A stretch of DNA of 64,000 nucleotides from Paulinella micropora (GCA_019918135.1 WBZZ01004744.1:62001-126000), one strand, 5' to 3'. Shown: positions 48,440-59,620, numbered from the stretch's first letter. The notes: a model not told the origin generated them from the sequence alone. Made by a program: numbers and translations.

Positions 48440-50100
48440 ATGGAAGACTTCGCGCAAATATGTCCCGACCCTCGCATGCTCTTTTGCACAGCATCAACAG
48501 TCCAGGGAGCCCACCCTAGTACTACCCCATGGTTCTTCATCTCCGAACGACTTTGCCGTGACTTTCTAACCAAGCGAGCGGAACAGAAAGCGGCACCGAC
48601 AGGTCCTAAGTTTCCCCCTGAGGCAGTCAACCCAAGCCTCACCAAACCCCAACAAGACCAACTCTGGGCCCTCATCCGCGAATTCAGGACAAGGCATGCA
48701 TCTTCAGACATACTGTCGTGTCCCTTCGACTAACCGAATGCCAAACCAGTTGCAGTCCCATGCCCGCGCTGGACTCCGGCAGTGGGCGAATATCTTTCTA
48801 GCTGGACTACGGACGTCCTCAGCGCCGGCACATGGAGCTTCGCCTCCTCTCAATGCGCATGGGCGAGCCGCAGTTGCCCGGTCGGAAAATTCGAGGATAT
48901 CGCGCAAGAAGTCATCCGAGACATTCAGAACGTTTACGACTACCGCATGCCCAATGACAATCTTCATCTCCCAGTCCCAGGTCTTCCGAACCCGGATCAT
49001 TACCGAGAACGATTCGCCGGCTGGCACTATCTCAGCTCCATCGACATGGTAGACGGCTTCTCCCACCTTCGCCTGAACCCGGACGATGACAGCCGAGATG
49101 TTTTAGCCGTGTGGACCCCTCTAGGTTTATTGGTCCCCAACTTTATGCCTCAAGGTGTACATCGTGCCCCCGGCGATTTCCAACGCGCGATCGAGAAGTC
49201 ATTCCAACCACTCCCCTTTTGGAACAAGCAGCCCCCAGCTATTTCTACTGCAGGCGCCTACCTCGACGACGCTACCGCTGGTGCAAACGACTTTCAAACA
49301 CACCTGAACCATTCGTGGTATATTCTCAAGTATGGACACCTCCGGCTTTCATGGATCGGCGCGCAAACTCCGCTTGGGGTACCATGAACTGACAATACTC
49401 GGCAAGAAATGTAGTAAGAAAGGTATCGCCGCTGACACAGCGAAGATCGACGCCATCCTCCGACTGGCTGATCCCTCCTATGTGTCTGAAGTTCGATCCG
49501 TTCTGGGTATGACCAACTTCATACAGGCCCACATCCCCGACTAACTCCCGCCTTGTATCACCTCTTACGAACTTGCTCAAGTCCACTCACGCCCGACCAG
49601 CAGGACAACCTTACCTCCATCGGGAAGCTAGATAAGAGCGGAAATGCATGAAGAAGCTCCGCCGCGTGCTTACTACGCTTTCCGTCCTGGCCAAGTACGA
49701 GTCTTCTCACCATCTTTGCCTTCGGACGGATGCAAGCCGAATAGGCATCGGTGGTGTCCTTCACACTGGCCCTGACCGCGACGCCCCGGTCATCCAATAC
49801 TTTTCTCTCAAGTTCACAGACACGCAGACCCGCTGGGCGACCTACGTGCGAGAAGCCTACGGCGTTATTTACGGAGTTCAACAGTGCCGCTACTACATTG
49901 ATGCTAGCGACCACGAACTCACCATCATCACCGATCACCGGCCACTCTTGGCTCGCAGCCCCATGGTCGTCAGATGGGTTTTGGAAAATCTCCAGACGAT
50001 CCGCTTTAAGGTCGAATACCTCCCCGGTAAACAAAACCTCCTCCCGGATGGTTTGTCCCGTGTCCCCTGCATAAGGCGTCCCGACTCTCATCGGTGAAGC
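48440..50100 (+). pseudogene. Gypsy copy B: reverse transcriptase and RNase H
   Basis: The pre-RT SERLCRDFLTKRAEQK is followed by the RT palm (SSIDMVDGFSHLRL and the catalytic AYLDDA at about 49.26 kb) and by SEVRSVLGMTNFIQAHIPD. RNase H (LRTDASRIGIGGVLHTG and YYIDASDHELTIITDHRPL) is at 49648-50097. The coding parts lie in a few frames. Confidence 0.8.
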
Positions 50101-50445
50101 CGAAGCCACCCTACAGCTCCTCGCAACTATTCGATTGCCCAGAGCAGGCTCTACTCTCTGGCTCGCCGTCGAAGGCACACATGCCGCTTTGGAAACGAAA
50201 CTCAAGTCTCTCTCCTGCCGCATCATCCGCGCTGGCCCAACATTACGAAGCATTCAAGCCCCGTGGGACCTGGCTATTGTCATCCCCTCTGCTGAAAGCT
50301 CTCCGGCCGTCGCGCGTGACATGTTCGCCCTTCGTAAGCCATTTGCCCTGCTCATGCCGCAAGACCTCGTCCACTGCGTCCCGGACGATTCCCACAGGAG
50401 GCCGTCGAGACGTGTCGCAAGATTTTATTTCTCGACGACAGCTTA

Positions 50446-51730
50446 GTGTGGCTAGTCTTTGGCCTCGGCATGGAACAACATTATATATACCCTCTTGTCG
50501 CTACTTCGCACGCTCCTTGCGTCACGCGCCAGCAAATCATGGACGCACAACGACAAGACACCCTCATAGCCCCTCTTTGGACCGATGACGTCTCTACCGT
50601 CTCCGCCGGATCAACAGAATTGACTCTTCGTCAGGGCCTTGCCGTCCCCGCCGACGCCAAACAGTCAACATTGAAGATCTACGTTCCAGAAGAGCTGCGC
50701 CGCCCACTGATCAACTACGCCCACTTGATGCAGAACCACGCCAAAACGCCGACACTCGTCCCCTTCATCAAGGAGCGCTACATTTGGTTCCGTATTGACG
50801 GCATGGATATTATGCACGCTGATGTCCTTGCCGCCCTCCGCGACTGCCACTTTTGCAAACTGGTCCACGCCCGCCTCACCCTCAACCACGGCCGCTACTC
50901 TTCGCTGAAGTGAAGCAGTCAAGGTCAAGGCATCGGCATCGATCATGTGCACGTCGGCATTCCAGGCGTTGGTTTTCAGTATATCCTGACGGTCATCGAC
51001 CTCTTCTCAGGATTTCTTCAATTCATCCCCTGCATCTCTACCTTAGCCGAAGAAACAGTTGAGATCATCCTCAACCGATGGGCGTACATTTTTGGTTTTC
51101 CGGGGTCCATCTTCTCCGACTACCACAGCTCGTTTGTAGGTACATTAGCCAAACGCTTTTGCAGTGAGGCCGGCCTCGACTGGCTGACCACCGCACCCTA
51201 CTCACACCATCAACTCGGCTTCGTGGAATGCCGGCATAAGGCGATCCGCACAGCAATTCAATCTCTACCCAAGGCAGACAAATCGAACTGCCCTAGCATC
51301 ATCCCGTCCCTCTCCTTCGCCCAGAACACCTATGTGTCCACGGCTACAGGTACAACCGCCTTTGAAGGTATGCTAGCACGCAAATCCCGGTGCACTAGAC
51401 TTTTTCGATTCCTCAGAGATCGACTGCCCGCGCCTCCGCCTCAAGCGCCGCTCTCGACGCTTCCCCTACGCTTTCACTTCAATCTTCAGAGCAGATCGAA
51501 CTACTACGCCGCGCTCACGCTGCAGTCACGGCATATATCAGCACGTACACAGACGTCTCCCGCGCCCGATCTGTTGTTCAGAAGGACAAGGGCCGCCGCA
51601 AAACCGTTAAGGAGTGGAAGGTTGGAAACACCGTCACCGTCTACCGCCCTAAACCCTCAAAACAAGGCATCCCCGCCTCGTCTGTCCTTCAGTTCGACGG
51701 CCCCTACACGATTTTAGAGCAGGTCAACTC
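50446..51730 (+). pseudogene. Gypsy copy B: integrase
   Basis: The zinc region (YAHLMQNHAKTPTL...DCHFCKLVHA) is followed by the core: TVIDLFSGFLQFIPC with the first Asp, FSDYHSSFVGTLAKRF with the second, and FVECRHKAIRTAIQ with the Glu. It is close to the integrase of copy A. Confidence 0.8.
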
Positions 51731-51770
51731 TAACTGATTTAAACTTCGCCACCTCAAGACCAATAGGATA

Positions 51771-52280
51771 TTGAAGCGGATCGACCGCTCACACCTCTCT
51801 CCGTACACTGCCCCCACTGATGGCGTCGCCCCGCTTAATCCAGTCGCAGTGGACGACTACGATGACGACACTGTCAACTACACCACTGGTGAAGTCGTTG
51901 CTTTCATCGACCGTAACCAAGTCAAGCTTGGCACTGTTTTGGACGAGGATCCGGAAAACGAGGAGGATGACCTCGTGGTCCATCAACTTGGTATCACCTC
52001 GGACACCAACCCTCTCTTCCGCCCCATCTACGAAGACACAAAGGATAAAGCTACCATTCACAGCTGGCGTAAACCCCTGGCCTTCTGGAAGCCCCTCCTC
52101 TTCGACATCACCAACGATCAAGTCGTTCATCGACACATCGAGTGGCGTTCCTTCAGAAAGATTAAGGACAAAGGCTGGCTCTCCGCCAACGTTCTTAAAC
52201 GTCTTCGAGGTACCCTCATCACAGGCGAATCCTTCCCGCTGCATGTCTTCCAGAAGGGCAAGCAAGCTGACACAAGCTAA
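51771..52280 (+). CDS. Gypsy copy B: acidic C-terminal ORF
   Basis: The 169-residue frame is acidic in its first half (VDDYDDDTVNYTTGE, DEDPENEEDD) and has an aromatic/basic second half (SWRKPLAFWKPLLFD, HRHIEWRSFRKIKDKGW). It follows integrase on the same strand. It is not a clear chromodomain. A C-terminal targeting or accessory role is possible by position only. Confidence 0.5.
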   Translation: MKRIDRSHLSPYTAPTDGVAPLNPVAVDDYDDDTVNYTTGEVVAFIDRNQVKLGTVLDEDPENEEDDLVVHQLGITSDTNPLFRPIYEDTKDKATIHSWRKPLAFWKPLLFDITNDQVVHRHIEWRSFRKIKDKGWLSANVLKRLRGTLITGESFPLHVFQKGKQADTS

Positions 52281-52690
52281 GTCCAAGGAGTAGCCACCCC
52301 CCTTTCACTCTCAAGTGGGTTTTACCCATCGTAATGGCTTCACCCGCCCCTCCGCCCAGCGCTTTTCCCACTTACCGTCATCGTCCCTAGAAGCCCTTGG
52401 TCGCCTCTTGTGCCTGCAGGTCAACGATTATTCTCACCGAACTTGAACCCCTCAGCGGTTATATCGGCACGGCATATTTGGTGCTTCATTGGTTCATCTT
52501 GGCTATGTGATACCCGGCCACCTAATTCTCGGCTCGACATCGCCTCCCGATATCATCGCTCGCTACTGCCTCAATTGTCCCAGTCCCGCTGCAGATCATG
52601 GATATGTGGCCCCGGCTGATCATCATCCGCATTGCGCCAGTATGGACGCACCACTCTTCTACTCTCCAATGGTTTAAGAGATTCACCCAC

Positions 52691-54423
52691 CTCTCTTTTT
52701 CCTTTTGACATTTTTTTTTAGTGAGACAACATACTTCGTTCGTTAATCACTCATTCTGTACGCAACTCAACTCAACCGTTAGGTCTGGGGGGGGGGGAGC
52801 TATCAGACTGAGCACCTTAACGACCGGCCAAAACCTTTACCATTGATAAGACATTCTTTTTTACCGGTTCATTAGATTCTCCTCTGCACAACGTTTCGAC
52901 TTCACTAACTAGTTTTCGATCCCGTTCAGGAATGATTTCAACGATCAGTTCAAAGTTCTTTTTAGCTATTGTTATTTTCCCCATCCGCATTACCTTTTCC
53001 CCCGATTTCCAGTGAAACACTTTTTACGGTAAATTTTGTGAACAAAGAAAAGGATTCGAGGAAAAACACAATATCTAAATGTCTTTTGCGTTCCCAGTCA
53101 TTTTTGCCTAGGCTGCCCAAATAGATTTTGGAATTTTTAAGTCCAACAACCCGACACTATCCGTTTAATAACTGTTAACTTGAAGACTCGCGACACAATT
53201 CGTTTGGGAAATGGAGACCTCACAGTTTACGTTCTACACAGTGATCGTACGTTGCACCCAAGCCTGCAATGAGTTCGAAATCATCAGTGTAAATAAACGA
53301 AGTGACCTCCGAGGCTCTACTATTTACTTGTATTTCACTAGTGCTCATCCCGAGTCAAGACTCAAAGCAGCCATAATGTTCTTATTGAGAGTTTGTTGTA
53401 TCTGCCTACTTGAAGAGCTGTATACACTGAAACTCACATATCATAGGTCATTATATTAATAATAGTGGTCTAACAAAGTGGCAGTCTTCCGCCTCCGTCC
53501 TTTTTACTTTATTTTTTTCCAGACTGACAGTCATTGAACGACTCCAACTGCTACACAACTCATTTTCCACTTGAAATATTCTAGTTAGTTATCAGAATTT
53601 GCATTGTTTCTCAAGAGACAAGTAGTCTGTTAAGTAAGCATTCTGAATAAACTGGAATTGACAGTCCCAGTGTGTTTCAAGGTTTGGTACCTTTCCTGAT
53701 CTCGCAAGTATTTTGAGCCTGATCAATTGACAGCAGTGTGTGTATTCAATTGATTGCGGATTGGTAATTTTCTCGCAGGATGCTAGCTAGTCAAGACTTA
53801 CCGTGGCAGATTCAGAGTTTTTTGGTAAACTTCCCTGATTTAGAGTTTTTGGTAAACTTCCCTGATCTCGGCCCCCGGAAATATTTTGAGGTGAGAGTAA
53901 AGTGACAGCAGTGTGTGTATTCAAGTGAATGCCGGTTGGTTATTTCCTCGCAGGCCCGGGGGGTAAGTCAAGACTTACAGGCTATGTCTTGTCAATGACT
54001 AAGACAGTTAACGGTTACTAACACACGGAGGAGTGATGGTACGGCTTATTTGATTTAGATTTACATAGCAGGGACTAGCACTTGAACTACTCAAGTAAAC
54101 CTGAGACTCCAATTGAATTCAAAACAATCGACAGCCTGAGAGGTGACAAAACTTTGGAAAATACCTGTGATAGTATGAAGGGGAAAGCAAAGGAAGAAAA
54201 GCCATCAGATTTTGAGTTTTTTAGACAATTTTTTGAAGTTCATAACGTATTGGGACTTCTGAATATTTTTCAGGATTTCTCAGAATTTCTCAGAGCAACT
54301 ATCCCAAAAACATGAATTTTTAATCTTGTTTGACTAGATTAGTATTTTGCGATAATTTCCTATTAGAATTGAGTGTTCACTTTGAGAGTAGCCGCAGAAC
54401 TTGGAAAAAGCCAACAACAAGAA

Positions 54424-54424
<1 letters not shown>
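52691..54424. other. A+T-rich non-coding region
   Basis: No gene is supported. An 82-codon ATG frame at 53211-53459 resembles no family and has no coding bias. A G-run lies at 52787-52798. A pair of related repeats occurs at 53687-53975. The right part (54080-54424) is A+T-rich and leads into an A-tract. Confidence 0.4.
53687..53975. repeat. Pair of about 120-bp direct repeats
   Basis: The stretches at about 53687-53805 and 53857-53975 share TCCTGATCTCG or CCCTGATCTCG, then TATTTTGAG, then GACAGCAGTGTGTGTATTCAA, CTCGCAGG, and finally AGTCAAGACTTAC. The second is interrupted by G/C-rich changes. The unit is unknown. Confidence 0.65.

Positions 54425-54454
<30 letters not shown>
54425..54454 (+). 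repeat. A-tract of 30
   Basis: Thirty consecutive A lie 39 bases past the stop of the minus-strand Rieske gene, on the opposite strand to its message. It could be a slippage tract or the tail of a plus-strand retroposed copy ending here. Confidence 0.8.
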
Positions 54455-54456
<2 letters not shown>

Positions 54457-54492
54457 CCAAAATCCTACGGTTCCTGACATGGAAACAATATG

Positions 54493-55719
54493 TTACGTTA
54501 CTGTCGGAGAAGCGGCATGCGCAGCCAGCAACATGGCAAAATGGTGTGCGGCGCCCTCAGGCCCTGCAAAGCGCGAGGGCAAATACCCTCCCGACTCAAG
54601 ACCACGCTGTACACTTTCGCAGATGTCCATGTCCTCCATCTGTATCGTGCGTGAAGACTGAAGCTCCAGCTCGAGTCGCGTTGGGTCCACGAACGTCGCA
54701 CAACGCGAATCGAGGAAGTAATCGAACATGACCGAGCACTCGCGCTCGCTGATGGGAGTTACGGTGTGAACATCCAGCCAGTTGCCGTACTTATTGATGG
54801 CGGTGTTGGGAAAGAGCCACGCGTAGATAGGATCTACGACGCGGCCTGGTACCTCGCTACCCGCCGTTGCCGCACCTGGCGCCGCCGTACTGCCCGCCGC
54901 CTGGATGGAGTGGTTGCGCAGGAGCTCCACGCGATATGAATCTAGGTCTAGGCTCGAGGCCAGCCCGGGATGCAAGTGCGCGATATGATACCCACCGTCA
55001 AGATAGTTGTCGGCAAAGACCTTCCAATTGCAGCGCATCACATAAGTCACGCGCTTCACAAACTGGTACACGGACAGATCGCCGAGCCGCTGGCGAAACC
55101 CAGGAAAGGTGGCATCCAGATCGGATTCCTTGGTCAGGGCCTCACTCGCGGGGTGCGCTTTGCAGAACAGGAGGGGCCCCAGCGAGTCCAAGTGCACTGT
55201 CGGGAGGGAATATTGTCGGGGCTTGAATGCCTTGATGTCCTTCATCTTAACCGCCTTTGCAAGTCGCCCAGTTGCTGTTTCGTACTCCCAGCCGTGGTAG
55301 GGGCAGCTAACTCGTGGACCCAAACTGCGCTCGCTGCATGTACCTTTTTGCTGCTCCGGGCAGTTGGCCACGAGTTGCGCGGCGCGGTGTCTACACAGGT
55401 TGACGAAACCCTTGACCTCACCCATCTGCTGCGTCACAAACACGGGTAGCCTGCCTCCGATGTCCCATGTGATGAGGCCTTTACCATCGGCGCTGAATTG
55501 GCCGAGGTGGCCGATGTAGCTCCACGTTTGGGGAAATAGGCTTTCCTGCTCGAACTGCAAGTGTTGCCTCTCGGTATAAATAGCATTGGGTGGCAGCATG
55601 GAGGCGTGAAAATCACCAGAAGCGGCGGCCCAGGCAAGTAGCTGCTCGCGGGCGCTTGTCACTACGTTGCGTTGGAAGCCAAGGGCTGGGTGGCGAACGC
55701 GGACCAACGGCCCTAGCAT
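54493..55719 (-). CDS. Rieske non-haem iron oxygenase, choline monooxygenase-like
   Basis: From the ATG at 55717-55719 the protein has 408 residues, the usual length of choline monooxygenase-like enzymes. Residues 1-35 (MLGPLVRVRHPALGF and on) are Arg-rich with no acidic residue before position 24, like an organelle transit peptide. The Rieske [2Fe-2S] ligands are C109, H111, C139 and H142 (NLCRHRAAQ and CPYHGWEY). The catalytic iron site follows in NWKVFADNYLDGGYHIAHLHP (H245 and H250), with the conserved MDICESVQRG near the C-terminus. These enzymes hydroxylate substrates such as choline using O2 and ferredoxin. The spacer between the two Rieske halves is about ten residues longer than usual. 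There is no intron. A TATATA lies about 30 bases upstream of the ATG. Confidence 0.9.
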   Translation of the reverse strand: MLGPLVRVRHPALGFQRNVVTSAREQLLAWAAASGDFHASMLPPNAIYTERQHLQFEQESLFPQTWSYIGHLGQFSADGKGLITWDIGGRLPVFVTQQMGEVKGFVNLCRHRAAQLVANCPEQQKGTCSERSLGPRVSCPYHGWEYETATGRLAKAVKMKDIKAFKPRQYSLPTVHLDSLGPLLFCKAHPASEALTKESDLDATFPGFRQRLGDLSVYQFVKRVTYVMRCNWKVFADNYLDGGYHIAHLHPGLASSLDLDSYRVELLRNHSIQAAGSTAAPGAATAGSEVPGRVVDPIYAWLFPNTAINKYGNWLDVHTVTPISERECSVMFDYFLDSRCATFVDPTRLELELQSSRTIQMEDMDICESVQRGLESGGYLPSRFAGPEGAAHHFAMLLAAHAASPTVT

Positions 55720-55744
55720 GGCAAGCTTGAAGCGTATCAGAAAG

Positions 55745-55752
55745 TATATATG
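55745..55752 (-). promoter_or_regulatory. TATA-like box of the Rieske gene
   Basis: The plus strand reads GTATATATGG here, so the minus strand has CCATATATAC, some 30 bases before the ATG. If it works as a TATA box the leader would be only a few bases long, or the true start codon lies further in. Confidence 0.35.
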
Positions 55753-55885
55753 GAGCTCGATCAGAAAGTACAAAATGTGTGTCACACCAACTTCACAAGG
55801 CTAGCGCTCACTCTCGTGCTATGTTATGTGAACACATTTTTCACATATATGACAATTTATTCAACAGAAATAAAAGAAACACATA

Positions 55886-56217
55886 TACATTACATTACAT
55901 TATATTACATTACATTACATTACATGTTGCGTTATGTTACATTACAATTACAATTACAATTACAATTACAATTATATTACAATACATGACATGACATGAC
56001 ATGACATTACATTACGTTACATTACGTTACGTTACGTTACGTTACGTTACATTACGTTACATTACGTTACATTACGTTACATTACGTTACATTACATGTT
56101 AAATTACAGTTTTTTACAGTACACGACATTACATTACATTACATGCTAATTACAGTACACGACATTACATTACATTACATGTTAAATTACAGTATATTAC
56201 AGTACACGACATTACAG
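55886..56217 (+). repeat. ATTAC-type pentanucleotide array
   Basis: Long runs of the pentamers CATTA, GTTAC, ATGAC and the hexamer AATTAC alternate over some 330 bases. In the right part a compound unit of about 50 bp (TTACAGTACACGACATTACATTACATTACATG-like) repeats about three times. It lies upstream of the Rieske gene. Confidence 0.9.
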
Positions 56218-56382
56218 TTTTCAATTCAAGAAAGCATCACAGCCTAGCTAGGGCAAAGTTCTGTTTTCTCGGATTTGCACACAAAATTTTCACGTTGTCT
56301 CGTTGCATTTCTTATTGATAACGTTCAACATAATACATAGTTTCATGTAGATGATATACTATAACTTTATATTATGCAAGGT

Positions 56383-56463
56383 AATGGAATGTAATGTAAA
56401 TGTAATGTAAATGTAATGTAAATGTAATGTAATGTAATGTAATCTAATGTAATGTAATCTAAT
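56383..56463 (+). repeat. TAATG-type array, complementary to the preceding one
   Basis: TAATG and TAAATG units repeat here. They are the reverse complement of the CATTA units 170-500 bases to the left, so the two arrays form an imperfect inverted repeat. Confidence 0.85.
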
Positions 56464-57433
56464 ATATCATCGATATTGGCCGAGAACAATAAGTTCAAAG
56501 TTGAATGGTTTTGCCTATTTGAACTTCCACAGTAGTCTCCTTCCTTTTCTCTTGGTTTTTCCATTCCATTTTGTTCAGCTTTCTAGGACCATCACCAACA
56601 CCAACCAAAACGATTGGAGCAACAACTACCACCACTAACCAACCCACAACAACCACAACAAACAGCCCCACAAACATCCAACAAACAGCATATATACAAA
56701 ATATATACCAGGCTGTTTGTTGTTCACAATTACAACCAAGATTCAACAATCAAGATTCAACAACCACCAGAATAAACCAACAACCGCTCTCCAAAAGAGA
56801 AACATCTTCCACCCTTCTTCCACCCCCCCCCCCCCACACACACACACACACACGAACTTAGAACTTTAATGATTATTGTACTTTAAAAACTGGTGTCATA
56901 AACACTCAAAAATGAAACAGATAACAAATAATATAATATATGTAAAGGCAGACAAAAACCAAGACAAAACACACAGCCGAGAGACATGATATGAAAGAAA
57001 GATGCCATGACACACACAGTTAAGAGACGCATATATTGCGGGGTAGAAGCTGTCATAATGGTCTGAATGCCTGGATTCTCAACCCACTAGGTAGGCTTGG
57101 GAACTTGGGGGGGGGGGGGGGGGGGGAGGATGCACGTAAGGCTCATACAAGGAAGAAGAGGAGCTTAGCACGCCTGGGGCATGTAGCCCATTGAATACGG
57201 ACCACATACCCGAGACTTACTAATCACTCTACCATTGAAGCCAAAACATGCTCCCTTCCCCACACAGTCCCCCGCATACAGGCATCATAAACAAAATGCA
57301 AAACGAAAGCGAAGACATTTTCAAGGTAAATAGGCAGGGAAAAAGAAGGAAACCAAAAGCAAACAGGATACCATAGAAGAGGATATTATATATATGTATA
57401 TGTATATATATATATATTATATATATATATATA
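56464..57433. other. Low-complexity non-coding region
   Basis: No gene is supported. It holds ACAACC-rich sequence at 56600-56680, a C13 run joined to (CA)n at 56823-56854, a run of 20 G at 57107-57126 and a (TA)n tract at about 57383-57433. Confidence 0.5.
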
Positions 57434-58830
57434 CAGTAAGCAAGTTTTAATGGAAGAAAAAATGAGAAAGACGCAAATACAAACTACAGTCATGCGATCT
57501 GGTTCTAAGGAACAACAGTGCAGATCCTCAAGGAAAACTGGAACTAAAGTTCAACAGCTAAGCTCCTTAGAAAAAAGTATAAGAGAGAGGAAAGAAAGTG
57601 AAGAAACTATTAAAAGAAAACAGATAAAAGAAAAAGAAAACAACAGAGAAAAATGGGTTAAACGGAAAGAAAGACAAAGCGACAGTACACAAAGACAGAC
57701 TCAAACAGACAAACCAGAATTTTTTTCTTACAGTAAGCAAGGTTTAATAGAAGAAAGAATAGCGGAGGAGGCAAACTATAATCATGCGATGTGGCCCAAA
57801 TAAACTTTCCCCCCCCCCCCCTCTCTCCAGTAAGCAAGGTTTAATAGATAAAGATGAACACACTTAAGAAGAGCTTAATTCATACGAATTCTGCTCCCGG
57901 GGAACAACAGTGCAAACGCAGAAGGAAAACTGGAACTAAAGTTCAACAGCTAGGCTCCTTGGAAGAAAAAGAAAAGAAAAGAAAAGAGATAGACAGAGAG
58001 AAAAAATGAAAGAGATACACATAACAACAGAAACAACAAATACACATAACAACAAAAACAACAAATGTACAAATGGCAAACACAAACACACATAACAACA
58101 GAAACAATAACACCAAACAGAAACACGTAAGCACAAAGCAGGACAGAGGCGAGGGACAGTACTAAGGCAAGAGCAGAGTGCAGAGGTCGGACATAACCAA
58201 CACAGAGATCTATTGACAGTCAGTCAGCCCTTAAGGAAACTTCAGCACCTAACGCAATTCACTCGCACCGCCCCCCCCCCTTTTTTTTCACAGTAAGCGA
58301 GGTTTAATGGAGGAAAAGAAGACAGATATGATAAATAGAAAAAAGGAGAAAAAGAAAGACGTAGGGAGACAATAATCATGCAACCTGAGTACTAACCTGG
58401 CCCAAAGAAACAGCAGAGCAGGTCCTGATGGAAAAATGGAACCAATGTTCAACAGCTAAGCTCCATAGAAAAATACAAGAAACAGGATAATATAGAGAAG
58501 AAAAGAGAGACAAGAGAGAAAGACAGGCAGAAGAAACGAAATAAGATCACACAAACTTTTTTAAAAAATTTAAAACAAATTTATTTTATTTTTATTACAC
58601 GAAGCAAGGTTTAGAAAGAACAAAAATTAAGAAGAGCTTAATTCTTTTGTTTGTTTGTTTGTTTGTTTCTTAACAGTAAAGAAAGCAAGGTTTAATGGAG
58701 GAAAAGAAGACAGATAAGATAATAGATAAAGGGAGAAAAAAAGGAAAGACGTAGGGACACATTATAAGCATGCAATTGGGCCCAAAGAAGGAGGAGGCAG
58801 GTCTTGATTGGAACCAAGGCAGGCACACCA
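57434..58830 (+). repeat. CAGTAAGCAAGGTTTAATGGA repeat family
   Basis: At least five degenerate copies begin at 57434, 57731, 57828, 58291 and 58674, with a weaker one at 58601. The better copies continue GAAGAAAA..., then ATCATGCGA, then AACAGTGCAGATCCT and CTGGAACTAAAGTTCAACAGCTAAG (full in the units at 57434 and 57828, altered at 58291). The units differ in length through insertions of A-rich sequence. Four of the copies are immediately preceded by a pyrimidine tract ending in CAG. No protein family is recognisable in the Lys-rich frames that cross it. Confidence 0.75.
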
Positions 58831-59070
58831 AGGGTGCGACTAGCGACTTTTCGCAGACTACCGTACACCTGGCCGCTCGGAGTTATAGTTAGTGCCACCA
58901 TAAGCAAGTGAGCACAAAATACCACCACCCTAAGAAAAAGCCACCACCACAAGCTCATTAGGGGTCTTATGTGCAACTGTCTAGTTTGACAAATCGTGAC
59001 CTCATCTGCCGGGCTCCAGCTGGTTTTTGAGTTTTTGTTCTTTCCTAGTTTAGGTGAAGAGAATATCTAT
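58831..59070. other. Non-coding spacer
   Basis: No gene or strong repeat was seen. It separates the CAGTAAG repeat family from the next duplicated pair. Confidence 0.3.
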
Positions 59071-59620
59071 AATATGACAGTGGATCGCCCGTCTATAGCC
59101 AGTATAGAAATAGTAAGTATTAGAAAAGACACACAACTAGCACAAGGGGGATCGCTCGTCCCAAAGCGTTTTTATTTTTACAACTACAGAATAGGGAAAG
59201 TTTCAAAAAAATGTTTTTTAAAATTTTTTCTTTTCCTTTTTCTTTTTCCATAGAAAACAATGCTACCAGATTTTTTTCCAAGTGGAATTCATAGCGACAA
59301 AATGTTACGTTTCCGCAAAAAATATAGGCAGGCTAGTTCAAAATATTCTTCCCTTAATCTTTCAGGTATGCCCCGCCGCTAAAAAAATATTTAGATTGCA
59401 TTGAAGTGATGACGGACAGACAGACAGACAGATACAGTTAGCTTCTATATATTTTAGAAACGAAAATATGACAGTGGATCGTCAGTCTAGCTATTACTAG
59501 TAATATAGAAATAACATATTAGCTAGATTAGAAAAAAACACACAATGGAATCGCCAGTAGTCGTAAAGAGTTTTTTGTTTTTAAAACTACAGACTAAGGA
59601 AAGTTTCAAAAACGTATGTT
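59071..59620 (+). repeat. Direct duplication of about 150 bp
   Basis: The stretch from AATATGACAGTGGATCG at 59071 to GGGAAAGTTTCAAAAA at about 59210 recurs, with small insertions, from 59464 to about 59620. Both copies share GTCTA, AGTA, TATAGAAATA, TTAGAAAA, ACACACAA and GTTTTT...AACTACAGA. The intervening DNA includes a GACAGACAGACAGA run. Confidence 0.7.

Larger units (their letters stand above)
45490..52690 (+). mobile_element. Ty3/gypsy-type element, copy B
   Basis: Plus-strand order: several 5' ORFs (45.5-48.34), pre-RT, RT, RNase H, integrase and a C-terminal ORF to 52280. Every pol part has a counterpart in copy A at 19-25 kb. The 5' edge is formed by the Copia LTR, so the gypsy 5' LTR is not beside it. 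A 3' LTR was not recognised. The element is broken in a moderate number of places and copy A is older. Confidence 0.8.

Noticed and set aside
53211-53459. 82-codon ATG frame
   Set aside because: No recognisable domain, no coding bias, and it lies in repeat-rich A+T DNA.
54425-54454. A-tract as poly(A) tail of the Rieske message
   Set aside because: It is on the opposite strand to that gene, so it cannot be its tail.
55886-56463. Pentanucleotide arrays as a CRISPR array
   Set aside because: There are no unique spacers and the period is five to six bases; these are microsatellites.
57450-57803. 117-codon Lys/Glu-rich frame
   Set aside because: It crosses the boundaries of the degenerate CAGTAAG repeats and its composition simply reflects A-rich DNA.
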